64,000 nucleotides of DNA from VXYL01 sp965116345 (GTDB taxonomy: Bacteria; Pseudomonadota; Gammaproteobacteria; Pseudomonadales; Azotimanducaceae): assembly GCA_965116345.1 (NCBI GenBank), contig OZ220680.1:3348001-3412000 (forward strand). The letters run 5' to 3'. A model generated the notes under the pieces. The model saw only the letters and a program-made list of their open reading frames with translations, had not been told where the DNA came from and ran no database searches. Shown in pieces: positions 1 through 8,978 of this stretch. Made by a program: the position numbers and the translations under genes. How positions within the stretch are numbered: the stretch's first letter is position 1; each line of letters starts with the position of its first letter.

Positions 1-615
1 GGTGAACACGTCGCCGACCTTCTCCATCGTCGACAGCTCGTCGAAGTCGCCGCTGACGAAACCGCCGAGCGGGAACCATTCCAGGTTGGCGGCGAAGATG
101 GTCAGCAACAGCAGGGCGACGACGTAGCTCGGGATGGCGTAGCCCGCGAAGATGACGGCGGACGTCGCGTTGTCGAAGGCTGTCTTGTGGCGGATGGCCT
201 TGTACATGCCGAGTGGTATACACACGCCGTAGGTGAGGATGAGGGTCCAGATGCCGTAGAAGACGGACACCGGCAGGCGGTCCGTGATGGTGTCCCAGAC
301 CGGGTCGCTGTAGCGCGTCGACCGGCCGAGGTCGAGCACGAGCACCTTGCCGAGCCAATCGAAGTAGGACACGACGACCGGCTTGTCGAAGCCGTAGTAG
401 GCCTTGAGATCCTCCAGTTGCGCGTCGGACAACGTACTGCCGCCCTGGCTGTCGTAGCTGGACGCCGCGGTCTCGTCACCGGCAAGCCTGGCCTCGCTCA
501 TCATCCGCTCGATGGGTCCACCGGGGACGAGCCGTGTCAACACGAACACCAGGATCGTGACGCCGATGAACGTCGGGATGATGAGCAGGAAGCGGCGAAT
601 GAAGTAGCTGGTCAC
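1..615 (-). CDS. YejB-like peptide ABC transporter permease, N-terminal 205 residues (cut by window start)
   Basis: This is the inner-membrane permease of an oligopeptide/microcin C-type ABC importer. Read from a GTG at 615, the frame is open to base 1. It begins MTSYFIRRFLLIIPTF, a first membrane segment, followed by a hydrophilic periplasmic stretch (about residues 35-115, containing AYYGFDKPVVVSYFDWLGKV) and further membrane segments from about residue 118 (YGIWTLILTYGVCIPLGMY and SYVVALLLLTIFAANL). The long periplasmic insert with the YYGFDKP motif is typical of YejB rather than of short DppB/OppB proteins. The upstream ribosome site is weak (GGGGA). No substrate-binding gene lies immediately upstream; a YejA-like protein is encoded 22 kb away on the other strand. 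The C-terminal half lies outside the window. The family call is sound, the substrate is inferred. Confidence 0.85.
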   Translation of the reverse strand, partial: MTSYFIRRFLLIIPTFIGVTILVFVLTRLVPGGPIERMMSEARLAGDETAASSYDSQGGSTLSDAQLEDLKAYYGFDKPVVVSYFDWLGKVLVLDLGRSTRYSDPVWDTITDRLPVSVFYGIWTLILTYGVCIPLGMYKAIRHKTAFDNATSAVIFAGYAIPSYVVALLLLTIFAANLEWFPLGGFVSGDFDELSTMEKVGDVFT

Positions 616-645
616 CGCCTATCCCCGACGCCGGTCCATCTATGC

Positions 646-673
646 GTAGGGGCGACCCTTGTGGTCGCCCGTG
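646..673 (+). repeat. REP-like hairpin, GTAG head with CTTGT loop, copy 1
   Basis: A GTAG tetranucleotide is followed by a perfect 8-bp hairpin: stem GGGCGACC, loop CTTGT, stem GGTCGCCC. It lies in the 239-bp gap between the permease and the dsbD-like gene. Further copies lie at 37866, 47480 and 60750, with covarying stems. The rest of the gap shows no convincing gene. Confidence 0.7.
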
Positions 674-854
674 TCTGGTGTCGACACCGCCCCTGGATCG
701 CTATGGTCTGCCAAGACAGCGTGCCGACGGCAAGTACGCACTAGACTCCTTGAGCGCCCTTGATGTTCACCCTCAGGTTGCACGTGGAAAATCGCTTCGA
801 GCTGCTCTTGAACGGCTCCCGAAGGGAGACGCGCTCGCGTACTCGCGAGACGCA

Positions 855-3800
855 CTAGCTGGTCGTCCCGTTCACGGTGCGTTCGATCAGCGCCGTGAGA
901 TCGTCGTTGAGGTCGTGGGTTCTCGCCAGCACCGTACCGTCGCCATCCACCAGGAGGTAGGTCGGATAGCCCCGTACCACCCAAGTCTTCAGGATGTCAC
1001 TCTTCGGTCCGATGTGCCAGTTCGCCCAGGGCATCGGCTCGTCGACCTGGAATTCGGTGACCGTGTCGAGTTCGGCGTCGACGCTGATGGAGAGGATCTC
1101 GAAGCGTTCATCCGGCAACGACTCGTCCAGCTCGCGTAGCTTGGGCAGCGATTTGACGCACGGCCCGCACCAGGTCGCCCAGAAGTCGAGCAGGACCACC
1201 TGACCGGCATAGGCGGAGAAGCTCTCCTCGGTACCGTCCAAGGTCGCCGCCTGCACATCGGGCAGGGCTCGGCCGACCGCGAAGCTGAAGCTGTTCAACA
1301 GGTTCTCCTGGGCTTCGGCCAGGGTGATCGGGTCGCGGTCCCTGCGGGTCCTGAACGGTTCGTTCTCCACCCCGGCGCTCAAGCCCTCGGCGGCGGCGAA
1401 GGCGGCCTGTCGATACGTCTCGCGATTCTCGGCGGCCGTGCCGATGTCGTTGACCTGGCGGATGTGCCTCGACGCCAGGTAGTAGCGGGCGGTGGCACGG
1501 TGCACCGGGTGGGTCGGGTCGTTGGCCATGGTCTCGAACAGCGCGTCGACGGCTTCGTTGTCGCCGGGACCCACACGGAAGTCGATATTCCACAGCAGCA
1601 GCGGCCAGTCCTCGTGGTCCGGTGCATGACGAAGGAGCGCGACGGCACCGAGGGCCACATCGTCGGAGTTGGGGGTTTCTTCGGCAAGGAAGGCCGCGGC
1701 GTCAACGGTCCGCTCGTGTTCGCCGCCCAGGGCGATGATGGCTTTCGCCGCGACCGACGCCGGCCCGATGTCGGGATGCGGCCCGCGTTCCTCCCCGCGG
1801 CGGCGGTCTTTCTCCTCCTTGGTGGCGTCCGACGCGGTGATTTCGTCGTCGATTTCGTGCCACACCTTGTCGAGGTCGAGGTAGGTCTGGATCGGGCCCC
1901 AATCGGCCAGTGCCACGGTTACCGCTTTGTCGGCGGCATCGATGGCGTCGATGACGATGTTCGGCAGGAGGATCTGCGGCAGCACGGCGGCGGTAGCGGG
2001 CGTCGAGCCCTGCGGGAAATACAGGTACAGCGGCACGCCGACGCGGTCGTACATCTCGAGCCACTCGGTGATCACGGGATCCTCGGTGGTCCAGTCGGCT
2101 TCGACCACCTTGATGCCGCGTTCGGCCATCGCATCGCCCACGGCGTCGGTGGCGAGCGCGGCCCTCTCGTTGGCCTTGCAGCTCAGGCACCAGTCGGCGG
2201 TGAAGTAGACGAACAGCGGTTGGCCCTCGTCGATGTAGCCGACGACGCGCTCGGCAGAAAAGTGCTCGAGTTCGAGTTTGCCCAATGTGCCGGCGGAAGC
2301 CTCTCCCGCGACCTGGGGCTCCGCCCGGTATTCCTCCATCTCCACGCCAAGGAGCAGGCAGCCGACAAGCCCGACAATGCTGGTGGCGTGCCAGGCCCAT
2401 TGTCGCGTCGCGCCGGCGGCCTGGCCGTAAGCCCACAGTCCGAAGGCCAGCAGCAGGGCGGCCAGCAACGCAACGGCCATGGACGAGGCGCCGAGCTGGC
2501 GACCGACGATCCAGAACAGCCACAGTGCCGTGGCGAACATGGGGAACGCGAGTACGGCGCGCAGCTTCGCCATCCACGGACCCGGTCGCGGCAGCACCCG
2601 GCCGAGTCCCGGTACGAAGGAGAGCAGCAGGTAGGGGAGCGCAAGACCCAGGCCCAGGGCGAGGAACACCGCGAGCGCCACCGCTGTGGGTTGGGACAAT
2701 GCGTAGCCCAGGGCACCCGCCATGAACGGTGCGGTGCAGGGTGTGGCGACCAGCACCGCCAACAGCCCCGTGAAGAAAGCCGTGCGCCGTTCGCTCCCGG
2801 CGTCGGCGGCAAGCGACTGGCCGACGCCCATCAGCCCCATCCCGAGCTCGTAGACGCCGGCGAGGTTGAGGCCGATGGCGACCATGAGCAGGCCGAGACC
2901 CAGGTTGACCAGCGGCAACTGCATCTGGAAACCCCAACCCGCCGCGGTGCCCGCTTCGCGAAGCACGATGAGTGCGACGGCGATGACGGTGAAGGCGACC
3001 AGGATGCCGATGGTGTAGAACACGCCGCTCGACCGGGCGGTCCGACGGTCCGCTCCGGACAACTCCACGAGTCCGAGCGCCTTCATGCTGAGGATCGGAA
3101 AGACGCAGGGCATCAGGTTCAGGATGATGCCACCGAGCAGGCCGAACAGGATGGCCGTGGCGACGCCGGACGCGGTCGTGATCGTGCCCGTCGTCCCCGC
3201 TGCCCCGCCGGAACCAGCGGTCGATGCGGTGCCGGCGGTGGCCATGGCGTCGTCCATCGCGCCGTCCGCCCGTGCGATGTCGAGCGACTGGGTGGACGCG
3301 AACCTCGCGGTTCCTCCGGCTATCGCGCCATCCGCCCGTGCGATGTCGAGCAGCACGCTGCGTGCTTGGCCGTCGGCGTCCCGGTAGCTGAGAACGGCTC
3401 GTGTCGTCTCGATTCCTTTTCCTTCCGCACGCGTTCCTTCCGGACGCGTGTCCGCGGCCGCGCGCGTGCCTGCGGCCATGGAGAAGCGCAAGCCGTTGGC
3501 GGTCTCGGCACTCGACTGCGCGTCGTAGCGGACCAGCCGCCTGGTCTCCACGAACAGGTACGGATCCAGCGCCGCGTGGGGCACGGTGATGGCGATGTTG
3601 ACCCGATCGTTCTCCACCCAGAAAAGGGCCGGCCAGTCGACAGCCTCGGGCTGCTTCGCCCGTGCCGCGGCAAATCGCGCTTCGTTGTCGGCATCGTCCG
3701 CGCCGTCGCCGACGGGCAACGTCAAGGTGAACTCGGCACGTTCCGGCACGCATAGCTCGTCGTCGCAGACGACCCAGCTCGCCCGGCCCTTGAGTTCGAC

Positions 3801-4202
3801 TTCGCTGCGGCCTTCAAGTGGAGGAACGGTAATGTCGGTGAGCAGCAGGATGGCTTCGTCGAAGCCGTAGGTGTTGAAGATGTCGAACGGGATGACGTGG
3901 GGCGCGGGAAACTGCAACTCGCCCGTCTCGAAGCCTTCCGGCAACGTCCAGCGGATGGACGCCTCCTTGCCGGCATCGCCTGGATTGGTCCAGTAGGCGT
4001 GCCAGCCGGGATCCGGTTCGAGGTGGAGACCGAGGGTAACCGTGCCGCCGGCCGTCGGTAGCGAGGCCTGCTCGGCGACGAGGTCGACCGTCGAGTACGC
4101 GGTCCGCTGCTCCGCGGCGTGCACCCCCGCGTGGACGGTGACCGCCAGCAGCAGTGAGGCCAGCGGCCTCCAGGAGGAGTTCGGGGAGGGTCTCATGCGC
4201 AT
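855..4202 (-). CDS. DsbD-like thiol:disulfide interchange protein fused to a C-terminal TlpA-like thioredoxin
   Basis: A predicted inner-membrane transporter of reducing power to the periplasm, 1115 residues, about twice the usual DsbD length. Domains in order: signal peptide (1 to about 29, ending HAGVHAAEQ); DsbD-alpha/ScsB-like periplasmic domain with a CDDELC pair near residue 147; a low-complexity linker (about 270-345); a CcdA-like membrane domain with MPCVFP near 366 and TPCTAPF near 488; a thioredoxin-like domain with DWCLSCK near 671; a helical region (about 800-960); and a second thioredoxin domain of TlpA type with FWATWCGPCVKSLP near 1012. All three redox cysteine pairs of DsbD are present, plus the extra CGPC. 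The linker holds a 66-bp tandem duplication. The start ATG at 4202 has an in-frame ATG two codons later. The gene has its own promoter and diverges from thyX. DsbD-like electron transfer is a family inference; partners are unknown. Confidence 0.85.
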   Translation of the reverse strand: MRMRPSPNSSWRPLASLLLAVTVHAGVHAAEQRTAYSTVDLVAEQASLPTAGGTVTLGLHLEPDPGWHAYWTNPGDAGKEASIRWTLPEGFETGELQFPAPHVIPFDIFNTYGFDEAILLLTDITVPPLEGRSEVELKGRASWVVCDDELCVPERAEFTLTLPVGDGADDADNEARFAAARAKQPEAVDWPALFWVENDRVNIAITVPHAALDPYLFVETRRLVRYDAQSSAETANGLRFSMAAGTRAAADTRPEGTRAEGKGIETTRAVLSYRDADGQARSVLLDIARADGAIAGGTARFASTQSLDIARADGAMDDAMATAGTASTAGSGGAAGTTGTITTASGVATAILFGLLGGIILNLMPCVFPILSMKALGLVELSGADRRTARSSGVFYTIGILVAFTVIAVALIVLREAGTAAGWGFQMQLPLVNLGLGLLMVAIGLNLAGVYELGMGLMGVGQSLAADAGSERRTAFFTGLLAVLVATPCTAPFMAGALGYALSQPTAVALAVFLALGLGLALPYLLLSFVPGLGRVLPRPGPWMAKLRAVLAFPMFATALWLFWIVGRQLGASSMAVALLAALLLAFGLWAYGQAAGATRQWAWHATSIVGLVGCLLLGVEMEEYRAEPQVAGEASAGTLGKLELEHFSAERVVGYIDEGQPLFVYFTADWCLSCKANERAALATDAVGDAMAERGIKVVEADWTTEDPVITEWLEMYDRVGVPLYLYFPQGSTPATAAVLPQILLPNIVIDAIDAADKAVTVALADWGPIQTYLDLDKVWHEIDDEITASDATKEEKDRRRGEERGPHPDIGPASVAAKAIIALGGEHERTVDAAAFLAEETPNSDDVALGAVALLRHAPDHEDWPLLLWNIDFRVGPGDNEAVDALFETMANDPTHPVHRATARYYLASRHIRQVNDIGTAAENRETYRQAAFAAAEGLSAGVENEPFRTRRDRDPITLAEAQENLLNSFSFAVGRALPDVQAATLDGTEESFSAYAGQVVLLDFWATWCGPCVKSLPKLRELDESLPDERFEILSISVDAELDTVTEFQVDEPMPWANWHIGPKSDILKTWVVRGYPTYLLVDGDGTVLARTHDLNDDLTALIERTVNGTTS

Positions 4203-4230
4203 CTGTCAACCGAGGCGGGAGGGCCCCGGG

Positions 4231-4259
4231 TCCCTATGTGCCAAGACGGTGATTGTCAA
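4231..4259 (-). promoter_or_regulatory. Candidate sigma-70 promoter for the dsbD-like gene
   Basis: On the minus strand a perfect TTGACA (4259-4254) is followed after 17 bases by TAGGGA (4236-4231). It sits about 30 bp upstream of the dsbD-like start. The prediction rests on consensus match and spacing only. The rest of the 212-bp divergent region to thyX shows no comparably good promoter for thyX. Confidence 0.45.
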
Positions 4260-4414
4260 GGCGACGCCCAACGGGCGCAAGGCAAAGTACGCATGGCTTT
4301 CGGTCGTCGGCTTCAACTTGCGATCCGCAGGGAGGCTCTTGACCAGAGCTCGCGGTCGGCGCAATTGACGGGACCGTGCTACTGTCGCTTGCAAAGCATT
4401 GCGCGCCGAGTCCG

Positions 4415-5425
4415 ATGGAAACCAAACGCCCCACCGCAGAGGCGGCCGAGGAGATTCTCGGCGGATACTTCCCGGTGCTCGACCACGGTTTCGTGGCGCT
4501 GGTCGACTACATGGGCACCGACCAGGACATCGAGAGTGCCGCGCGGGTGAGCTACGGCGCGGGGACGCGCCAGGTCAGCCAGACCCGCGGCCTGGTCCGC
4601 TATCTGCAGCGCCACGCGCACACCACGCCCAGCGAGATGGTCGAGTTCAAGTTCCACTGCTCCATGCCGATGTTCGTCGCCCGCCAGTGGGTGCGGCATC
4701 GAACGGCGTCGGTGAACGAGTACAGCGCCCGCTACAGTCTCCTGCCGCTGCTGTTCTACGAGCCCGAGCACGCCCACTTCGCCCATCAAAGCAGCGTCAA
4801 CAACCAAGGCCGCGAGGCCGACCCGGCACCGGTCGAACTGCACGCCGACGCGGTGGGGCGATGGCAGGAACTCCGCCGCCACGCCGCCGACACCTACGGC
4901 TGGCTGCTCGCCGAGGACGTCGCGCGGGAACTCGCGCGGATCGACCTGCCGCTGTCGACCTACACCCAGTGGTACTGGAAGATCGACCTGCACAACCTCT
5001 TGCACTTCCTGACCCTGCGGGTGGACGACCACGCGCAGTGGGAGATCCAGGAATACGGCCGGGTGATGGCCGGCATGCTGGCCCGGGTCGCTCCCATAGC
5101 GTACGAGGCGTGGCTCGACTACAACGTCCTCGGCACGCGGTTGAGCTACGCCGAACGGCTGGTGCTCGCGAGGCTGCTGCAAGCTAGGGAGGGCGGGATC
5201 GGGGTGCGCGACGGCGTCTCGGGACTGAGCCGCGCCGAACTGCGGAAATCTGGCCTTGCGCCTCGGGAGATCCGTGAACTGCTTGCCAAGATCGAGGCGC
5301 CGGATCGACCGGACTTCAGCCTCGACTTGGCGGACATGCGCAGCGCCGAGGAGATGGAGGAGAAGATGCTGGCCGCCGTGCCCGAGCCGGAACGGCGGGC
5401 GGAAGCGGGCTCGGGCGTTGATTGA
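4415..5425 (+). CDS. thyX: Flavin-dependent thymidylate synthase ThyX
   Basis: This enzyme makes dTMP from dUMP using methylene-tetrahydrofolate, FAD and NADPH in the cytoplasm. The diagnostic ThyX signature RHRTASVNEYSARYS lies at residues 94-108, with a conserved histidine-rich region following (YWKIDLHNLLHFL). The ATG at 4415 gives 336 residues. An in-frame GTG at 4376 would add 13 residues without family-like sequence, so the ATG is preferred. The protein is longer than the classical ThyX of about 230 residues because of inserts and a C-terminal extension that carries SGLSRAELRKSGLAPREIRELL. A dihydrofolate-reductase-independent route to dTMP is the usual meaning of ThyX, but whether thyA is also present elsewhere cannot be seen here. 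Confidence 0.95.
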   Translation: METKRPTAEAAEEILGGYFPVLDHGFVALVDYMGTDQDIESAARVSYGAGTRQVSQTRGLVRYLQRHAHTTPSEMVEFKFHCSMPMFVARQWVRHRTASVNEYSARYSLLPLLFYEPEHAHFAHQSSVNNQGREADPAPVELHADAVGRWQELRRHAADTYGWLLAEDVARELARIDLPLSTYTQWYWKIDLHNLLHFLTLRVDDHAQWEIQEYGRVMAGMLARVAPIAYEAWLDYNVLGTRLSYAERLVLARLLQAREGGIGVRDGVSGLSRAELRKSGLAPREIRELLAKIEAPDRPDFSLDLADMRSAEEMEEKMLAAVPEPERRAEAGSGVD

Positions 5426-5479
5426 CCGCATCGTTCAACCCGTGGGCTTCGAAACGGCACTCGGACGTGCCCTGGCAAA

Positions 5480-7012
5480 GTGCTGAATCCCGACGAGCCC
5501 ATGCCCGGAATGGATTCCGCCTGGCGACGCACGGCGCCGGTCGCCGTGCTGTTCTTCTTCGGTCGCGCGATCAGAAAGCTCATCGCCAACGGGACCAACA
5601 TGATCGGTGCCGCAGCCGGCCTGCTCGTGCTCTTGAAGCAGCACGTGATGCTCGCCGCCACGGCCGTCGTTCTCGGGCTGCTGGCGATGGCCGTCGTCGC
5701 CGTGCTCCGTTACCTGCACTTCCGCTTCAAGGTGGACGATGAGCGGGTGCTGATCCGCCAGGGAGTGATACGCAAGACCCAACTCGACATGCGCTACGAC
5801 CGCATCCAGGGAGTGAACACCGAACAGTCCCTCGTCTACCGGATGCTCGGCTTGGTCACTGTTCGTTTCGACACGGCCGGGTCGACCGCCAACGAGGGCT
5901 TTCTACCCGCCGTCAGCCGCGACTTCGCCGACTTGCTGCGGCAACGGGTCGACACGCAAGGAGCGTCCGCCGAACCGGTGGCGGAAGAGACCCCCAGCGA
6001 AGTCATCCTCCGCCTCGGTCCCCGGGATGTGGCGCTGGTCGGTCTGACGGACCCGAGGGTGGTCCAGGCGGTGGTTGCGGGGGTCGCCGTGTTGTCGTTC
6101 CTCTACCAGGGTTCCAAGGAACTGCTGGACGCCGTGTTCAACGTTGCCCGGGAGGCGGTCGTGGAGATCGTCGGCCTAGGCTTCCTCGCCGGCTTCGTTG
6201 TCGCGACCGGCCTCGTCGTCGGGGTCGTGGCGCTGCTGGTCCTAGCGTCGGTCGCGTGGGCGTTCCTGCGCTACCACGGCTTCGAGTTGCGCCAGGAAGC
6301 GACTGCCTTCAGCTCCCATGCCGGCCTGTTGACACGCAAGGACGTGGTCGTGGAGGCGAGCAAGATCCAGCAACTCCACATAGTCCAAGGTCTGTTCATG
6401 CGCCGCCTGCAGCGGTTTCGCCTCGATGCCCTTCCGGCCAACAGCGGCATCAACGCCGCCTCGTCCGATGCTGTGGAGAAACTCAGGGTGCCCCTATTGA
6501 GCGAGCAGCAGGTCGAGGAGGTGCGTAGGCGTGGCTTCGCCGAGGCAAGTCAGGCCATGCAGGTCGCGCCCGCAAGCGAGGCGTACGTGGCGGTCTCGCC
6601 GTACTTCATGTGGCCGCGATTTCTTTTCGGGGGGCTCGTCCCCGCCGGCATCGCCACCGTCGTTCTGTGGCCGTTCTGGGGTGGCGCGAGTCTTGTGTGT
6701 CTCGGCTGGGTCGCGCTCTCGCTACCGCGGGTTTGGCTGCGCTGGCGACGCCAGGCGTACCTGCACGACGACGACGGCTTGGCGTCCCGACGCGGGTTGT
6801 TCGCCTACCGGGTAGACGTGTTCCTGTTCCGCAAGGTACAGCGGGTGACCGTCCGGCAATCGCCCCTGCAACGCCGCAGGGGGCTCGCCAGCCTCTCGGT
6901 CGCGCTCGCCTCGGGCAACGTCGTGGTGCCGTTCATCGACCACGTGACTGCCTGCCGGCTACGCGACTACATCCTATTCAAGGCGGAGGCGAACAACAGG
7001 CCGTGGTATTGA
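5480..7012 (+). CDS. PH-domain (bPH2, YdbT-like) membrane protein
   Basis: A predicted inner-membrane protein of 510 residues with repeated bacterial PH domains. Membrane segments are seen around 45-80 (GLLVLLKQHVMLAATAVVLG), 225-255 (FLAGFVVATGLVVGVVALLV) and 380-420. Each pair is followed by a bPH2-type segment: RVLIRQGVIRKTQLDMRYDRIQGV, then FSSHAGLLTRKDVVVEASKIQQL, then ASRRGLFAYRVDVFLFRKVQRV in shorter form. This three-module layout matches the YdbT family, usually paired with a YdbS protein; no YdbS gene is adjacent. The frame opens with GTG at 5480, but ATGs at 5501 and 5510 are alternatives. The function of the family is poorly known, with envelope stress or secretion suggested in Firmicutes. 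Confidence 0.75.
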   Translation: MLNPDEPMPGMDSAWRRTAPVAVLFFFGRAIRKLIANGTNMIGAAAGLLVLLKQHVMLAATAVVLGLLAMAVVAVLRYLHFRFKVDDERVLIRQGVIRKTQLDMRYDRIQGVNTEQSLVYRMLGLVTVRFDTAGSTANEGFLPAVSRDFADLLRQRVDTQGASAEPVAEETPSEVILRLGPRDVALVGLTDPRVVQAVVAGVAVLSFLYQGSKELLDAVFNVAREAVVEIVGLGFLAGFVVATGLVVGVVALLVLASVAWAFLRYHGFELRQEATAFSSHAGLLTRKDVVVEASKIQQLHIVQGLFMRRLQRFRLDALPANSGINAASSDAVEKLRVPLLSEQQVEEVRRRGFAEASQAMQVAPASEAYVAVSPYFMWPRFLFGGLVPAGIATVVLWPFWGGASLVCLGWVALSLPRVWLRWRRQAYLHDDDGLASRRGLFAYRVDVFLFRKVQRVTVRQSPLQRRRGLASLSVALASGNVVVPFIDHVTACRLRDYILFKAEANNRPWY

Positions 7013-7055
7013 AGCGACGGCCTTCTTCCGTCCGCCACGTCGGACGAGCCGGCAA

Positions 7056-7135
7056 GGGCGGATGGGGAACCGCGATCAAGCCCAGCACGACCTTGGCTGC
7101 TATGTTCCGCCCCTACGGGCGGATGGGGAACCGCG
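7056..7135. repeat. Pair of 19-bp direct repeats with a REP-like GTAGGGGCGG head
   Basis: The 19-bp sequence GGGCGGATGGGGAACCGCG occurs at 7056-7074 and again at 7117-7135, 61 bp apart. The second copy overlaps the 3' end of the carboxyltransferase gene. On the minus strand the stop codon of that gene is the TAG of GTAGGGGCGG, the same head as the REP-like family, although the matching second stem is not present. A short hairpin CCGCCC-CTAC-GGGCGG covers 7107-7122. Confidence 0.55.
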
Positions 7136-8669
7136 TGGGGCCTTTGAGTTCGTCCAGTCGGGGCTGGATCCAGTCGACCCAGCGGCACAGCGTGGGTCGG
7201 GTCTCGCGCGGGTCGATGAGCTCGTGAACCGCGAAGGACTCGGCGCGGGGGTAGGGCGAACGCGCGTTGCGCAAGCGGTCCTCTAGTTCCCGCCGCTTGG
7301 CGTCGGGATCTTCCGCTGCCGCGATCTCGCGGTGGAAGGCCACGGCAACGCCGCCCTCCAAGGGCAGCGCGCCGCTCTCCACCGAGGGCCACGCGAGCAC
7401 GTAGTTGTCCGGCGCGTAGTGGGCCGCGGTGGCGACGCCGAAGCCCTTGTGCACCTGGATCGCGGCCCACGGCACACTCGCCTGGGCGGCGGCGCAGACG
7501 GCGGCCATGCCGTAGCGGATGGTGCCGTTGCGTTCCGCCTCGGGCCCGATCATGAAGCCGGGCTGGTCGATGAAGTTGACCACCGGCAAGTGGAAGGTGT
7601 CACACATCTCGACGAAACGCCGGTACTTCTGGCCCGCTTCCGCGGTCATTGCGCCGGCATACACGCGGTTGTCGTTGGCGAGCACGCCGACGGGTTGTCC
7701 ATCGAGGCGGGCCAGACCGGCGATCTGGCTGGTGCCGTAGCCCGGCGCCATCTCGAAGAACGAGTCCCGGTCCATGATCATGGCGATGATCTCGCGCATG
7801 TCGAAGGGCGCGTTGGAGTCTCGGGGAACGGCGGTCAGCAGTTCCTCCTCCATGCGTTCGGGGTCGTCCTCGGAGGCGATCCGGGGAGCGCGCTGGTGGA
7901 CGTTGGACGGCAGGTAGCCGAGAAACCGGCGGACCTGGCTGAACAGGTCGTACTCGTCCTCGGCGATGTTGTCGACGATGCCGCTCTTGGCGTGGATGTG
8001 CGCACCACCGAGTTCGTCCTTGGTGAGGCTGACGCCGAGTGCGCGCTCCACCAGCGCCGGGCCGCCGATCATCACCTGGGCGGTGTGGCGCGTCATGATC
8101 GAGAAGTGCGATGCAACCAGGCGTCCGGCCGGGAAACCCGCCACCGCGCCGGCCGCCATGGACACCACGGGAACCTCGCCCATGGCGTCGGCGATGATGC
8201 GAAACCGGGGGGAGGCGTACACCGGCTCGCCGACGGTGCCACCGCGTCGGCCGCCACCGCCCTTGACGCTGCCGCCGCCGCCTTCGAGGGAGCGCACCAG
8301 CGGCACGCGGTACTGCACCGCGAGGTGCTCGGCGTAGACGCTCTTGCGCAGCCCGGCGGCGTTGGGCGAACCGCCCTTCAGGGTGAAGTCCTCGCCGCCG
8401 ACCACCACCCGGCGCCCCTCGATGCGGCCGAAACCGACCACGTAGTTGGCGGGCACGAAGCCCGTCAGTTCATCGTTGTCGTCGTAGTCGGGGATGGCCG
8501 TCGCCTGGCCCTGCTCCTGGAACGAACCCGGATCGAGCAGCGCGTCGACGCGTTCGCGGATGGTGAGCCGGCCGCGGGCATGCTGCTTGGCGATCCCTTC
8601 CTTGCCGCCCTGCTGCTTCGCCAGCCGCCGTCGCCGGTGGATCTCGCGGACTTCCTCTTCCCAACTCAT
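7113..8669 (-). CDS. Acyl-CoA (propionyl/methylcrotonyl-type) carboxylase carboxyltransferase subunit
   Basis: Transfers the carboxyl group from carboxybiotin to an acyl-CoA in the cytoplasm. The 518-residue protein has the two crotonase-fold halves of the PccB/AccD family. N-terminal landmarks are HARGRLTIRERVDALLDPGSF and a glycine-rich LEGGGGSVKGGGG. C-terminal landmarks are PVVNFIDQPGFMIG, IQVHKGFGVATAAHY and WPSVESGALPLEGGVAVA. The start MSWEEEVREIHRRRR at 8669 is chosen over the frame's first codon at 8714, which would overlap the carrier-protein gene. Its partners are the biotinyl carrier 25 bp upstream and the biotin carboxylase at 10297-11619. The substrate is not decided by the visible sequence; propionyl-CoA or another short acyl-CoA is likely. 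Confidence 0.9.
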   Translation of the reverse strand: MSWEEEVREIHRRRRLAKQQGGKEGIAKQHARGRLTIRERVDALLDPGSFQEQGQATAIPDYDDNDELTGFVPANYVVGFGRIEGRRVVVGGEDFTLKGGSPNAAGLRKSVYAEHLAVQYRVPLVRSLEGGGGSVKGGGGRRGGTVGEPVYASPRFRIIADAMGEVPVVSMAAGAVAGFPAGRLVASHFSIMTRHTAQVMIGGPALVERALGVSLTKDELGGAHIHAKSGIVDNIAEDEYDLFSQVRRFLGYLPSNVHQRAPRIASEDDPERMEEELLTAVPRDSNAPFDMREIIAMIMDRDSFFEMAPGYGTSQIAGLARLDGQPVGVLANDNRVYAGAMTAEAGQKYRRFVEMCDTFHLPVVNFIDQPGFMIGPEAERNGTIRYGMAAVCAAAQASVPWAAIQVHKGFGVATAAHYAPDNYVLAWPSVESGALPLEGGVAVAFHREIAAAEDPDAKRRELEDRLRNARSPYPRAESFAVHELIDPRETRPTLCRWVDWIQPRLDELKGPTRFPIRP

Positions 8670-8694
8670 CAGCGCCTCCGGTCTACGAAACCGC

Positions 8695-8916
8695 TCAGGT
8701 CTCGAGAATGGCAATCACCTGGTCTTCCTCCACGGCGTCTTCCTCGGCCACCCGCAACTCGGCCACGGTTCCGCCCTCGGGGGCCTCTACCGGAATCTCC
8801 ATCTTCATCGACTCGAGGATCATCAGCACGTCGCCCGCATCGACCCGAGCGCCTGCTTCCACCTCGACTTTCCACACGTTGCCGGTGACCTCGCTTTCGA
8901 TCTCAAGCTTCGCCAT
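8695..8916 (-). CDS. Biotin/lipoyl attachment carrier protein (BCCP-like)
   Basis: A 73-residue biotin carrier that shuttles CO2 between the carboxylase subunits. It is a minimal biotinyl domain: the biotinylation motif ESMKMEIP lies around residues 35-42, flanked by VTGNVWKVEVEAGARV and VAEEDAVEEDQVIAILE. There is no N-terminal extension of the kind seen in AccB, so this is the stand-alone small carrier usually found with three-subunit acyl-CoA carboxylases. It precedes the carboxyltransferase gene by 25 bp, consistent with one transcript. Confidence 0.9.
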   Translation of the reverse strand: MAKLEIESEVTGNVWKVEVEAGARVDAGDVLMILESMKMEIPVEAPEGGTVAELRVAEEDAVEEDQVIAILET

Positions 8917-8978
8917 GTCCCGCTGCCTCCCTAGCGAATCCGCGCTGAGCGCGAAACGCGCGTTTATAGCAGATCGGC

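Noticed and set aside
1464..3755. A 763-codon open frame antisense to the dsbD-like gene
   Set aside because: Composition is rich in Arg, Gly, His and Gln with no recognisable domain; it is the opposite-strand shadow common in high-GC coding DNA.
4365..4385. TTGACG followed by TACTGT as a thyX promoter
   Set aside because: The spacer is only 9 bp, incompatible with a sigma-70 promoter.
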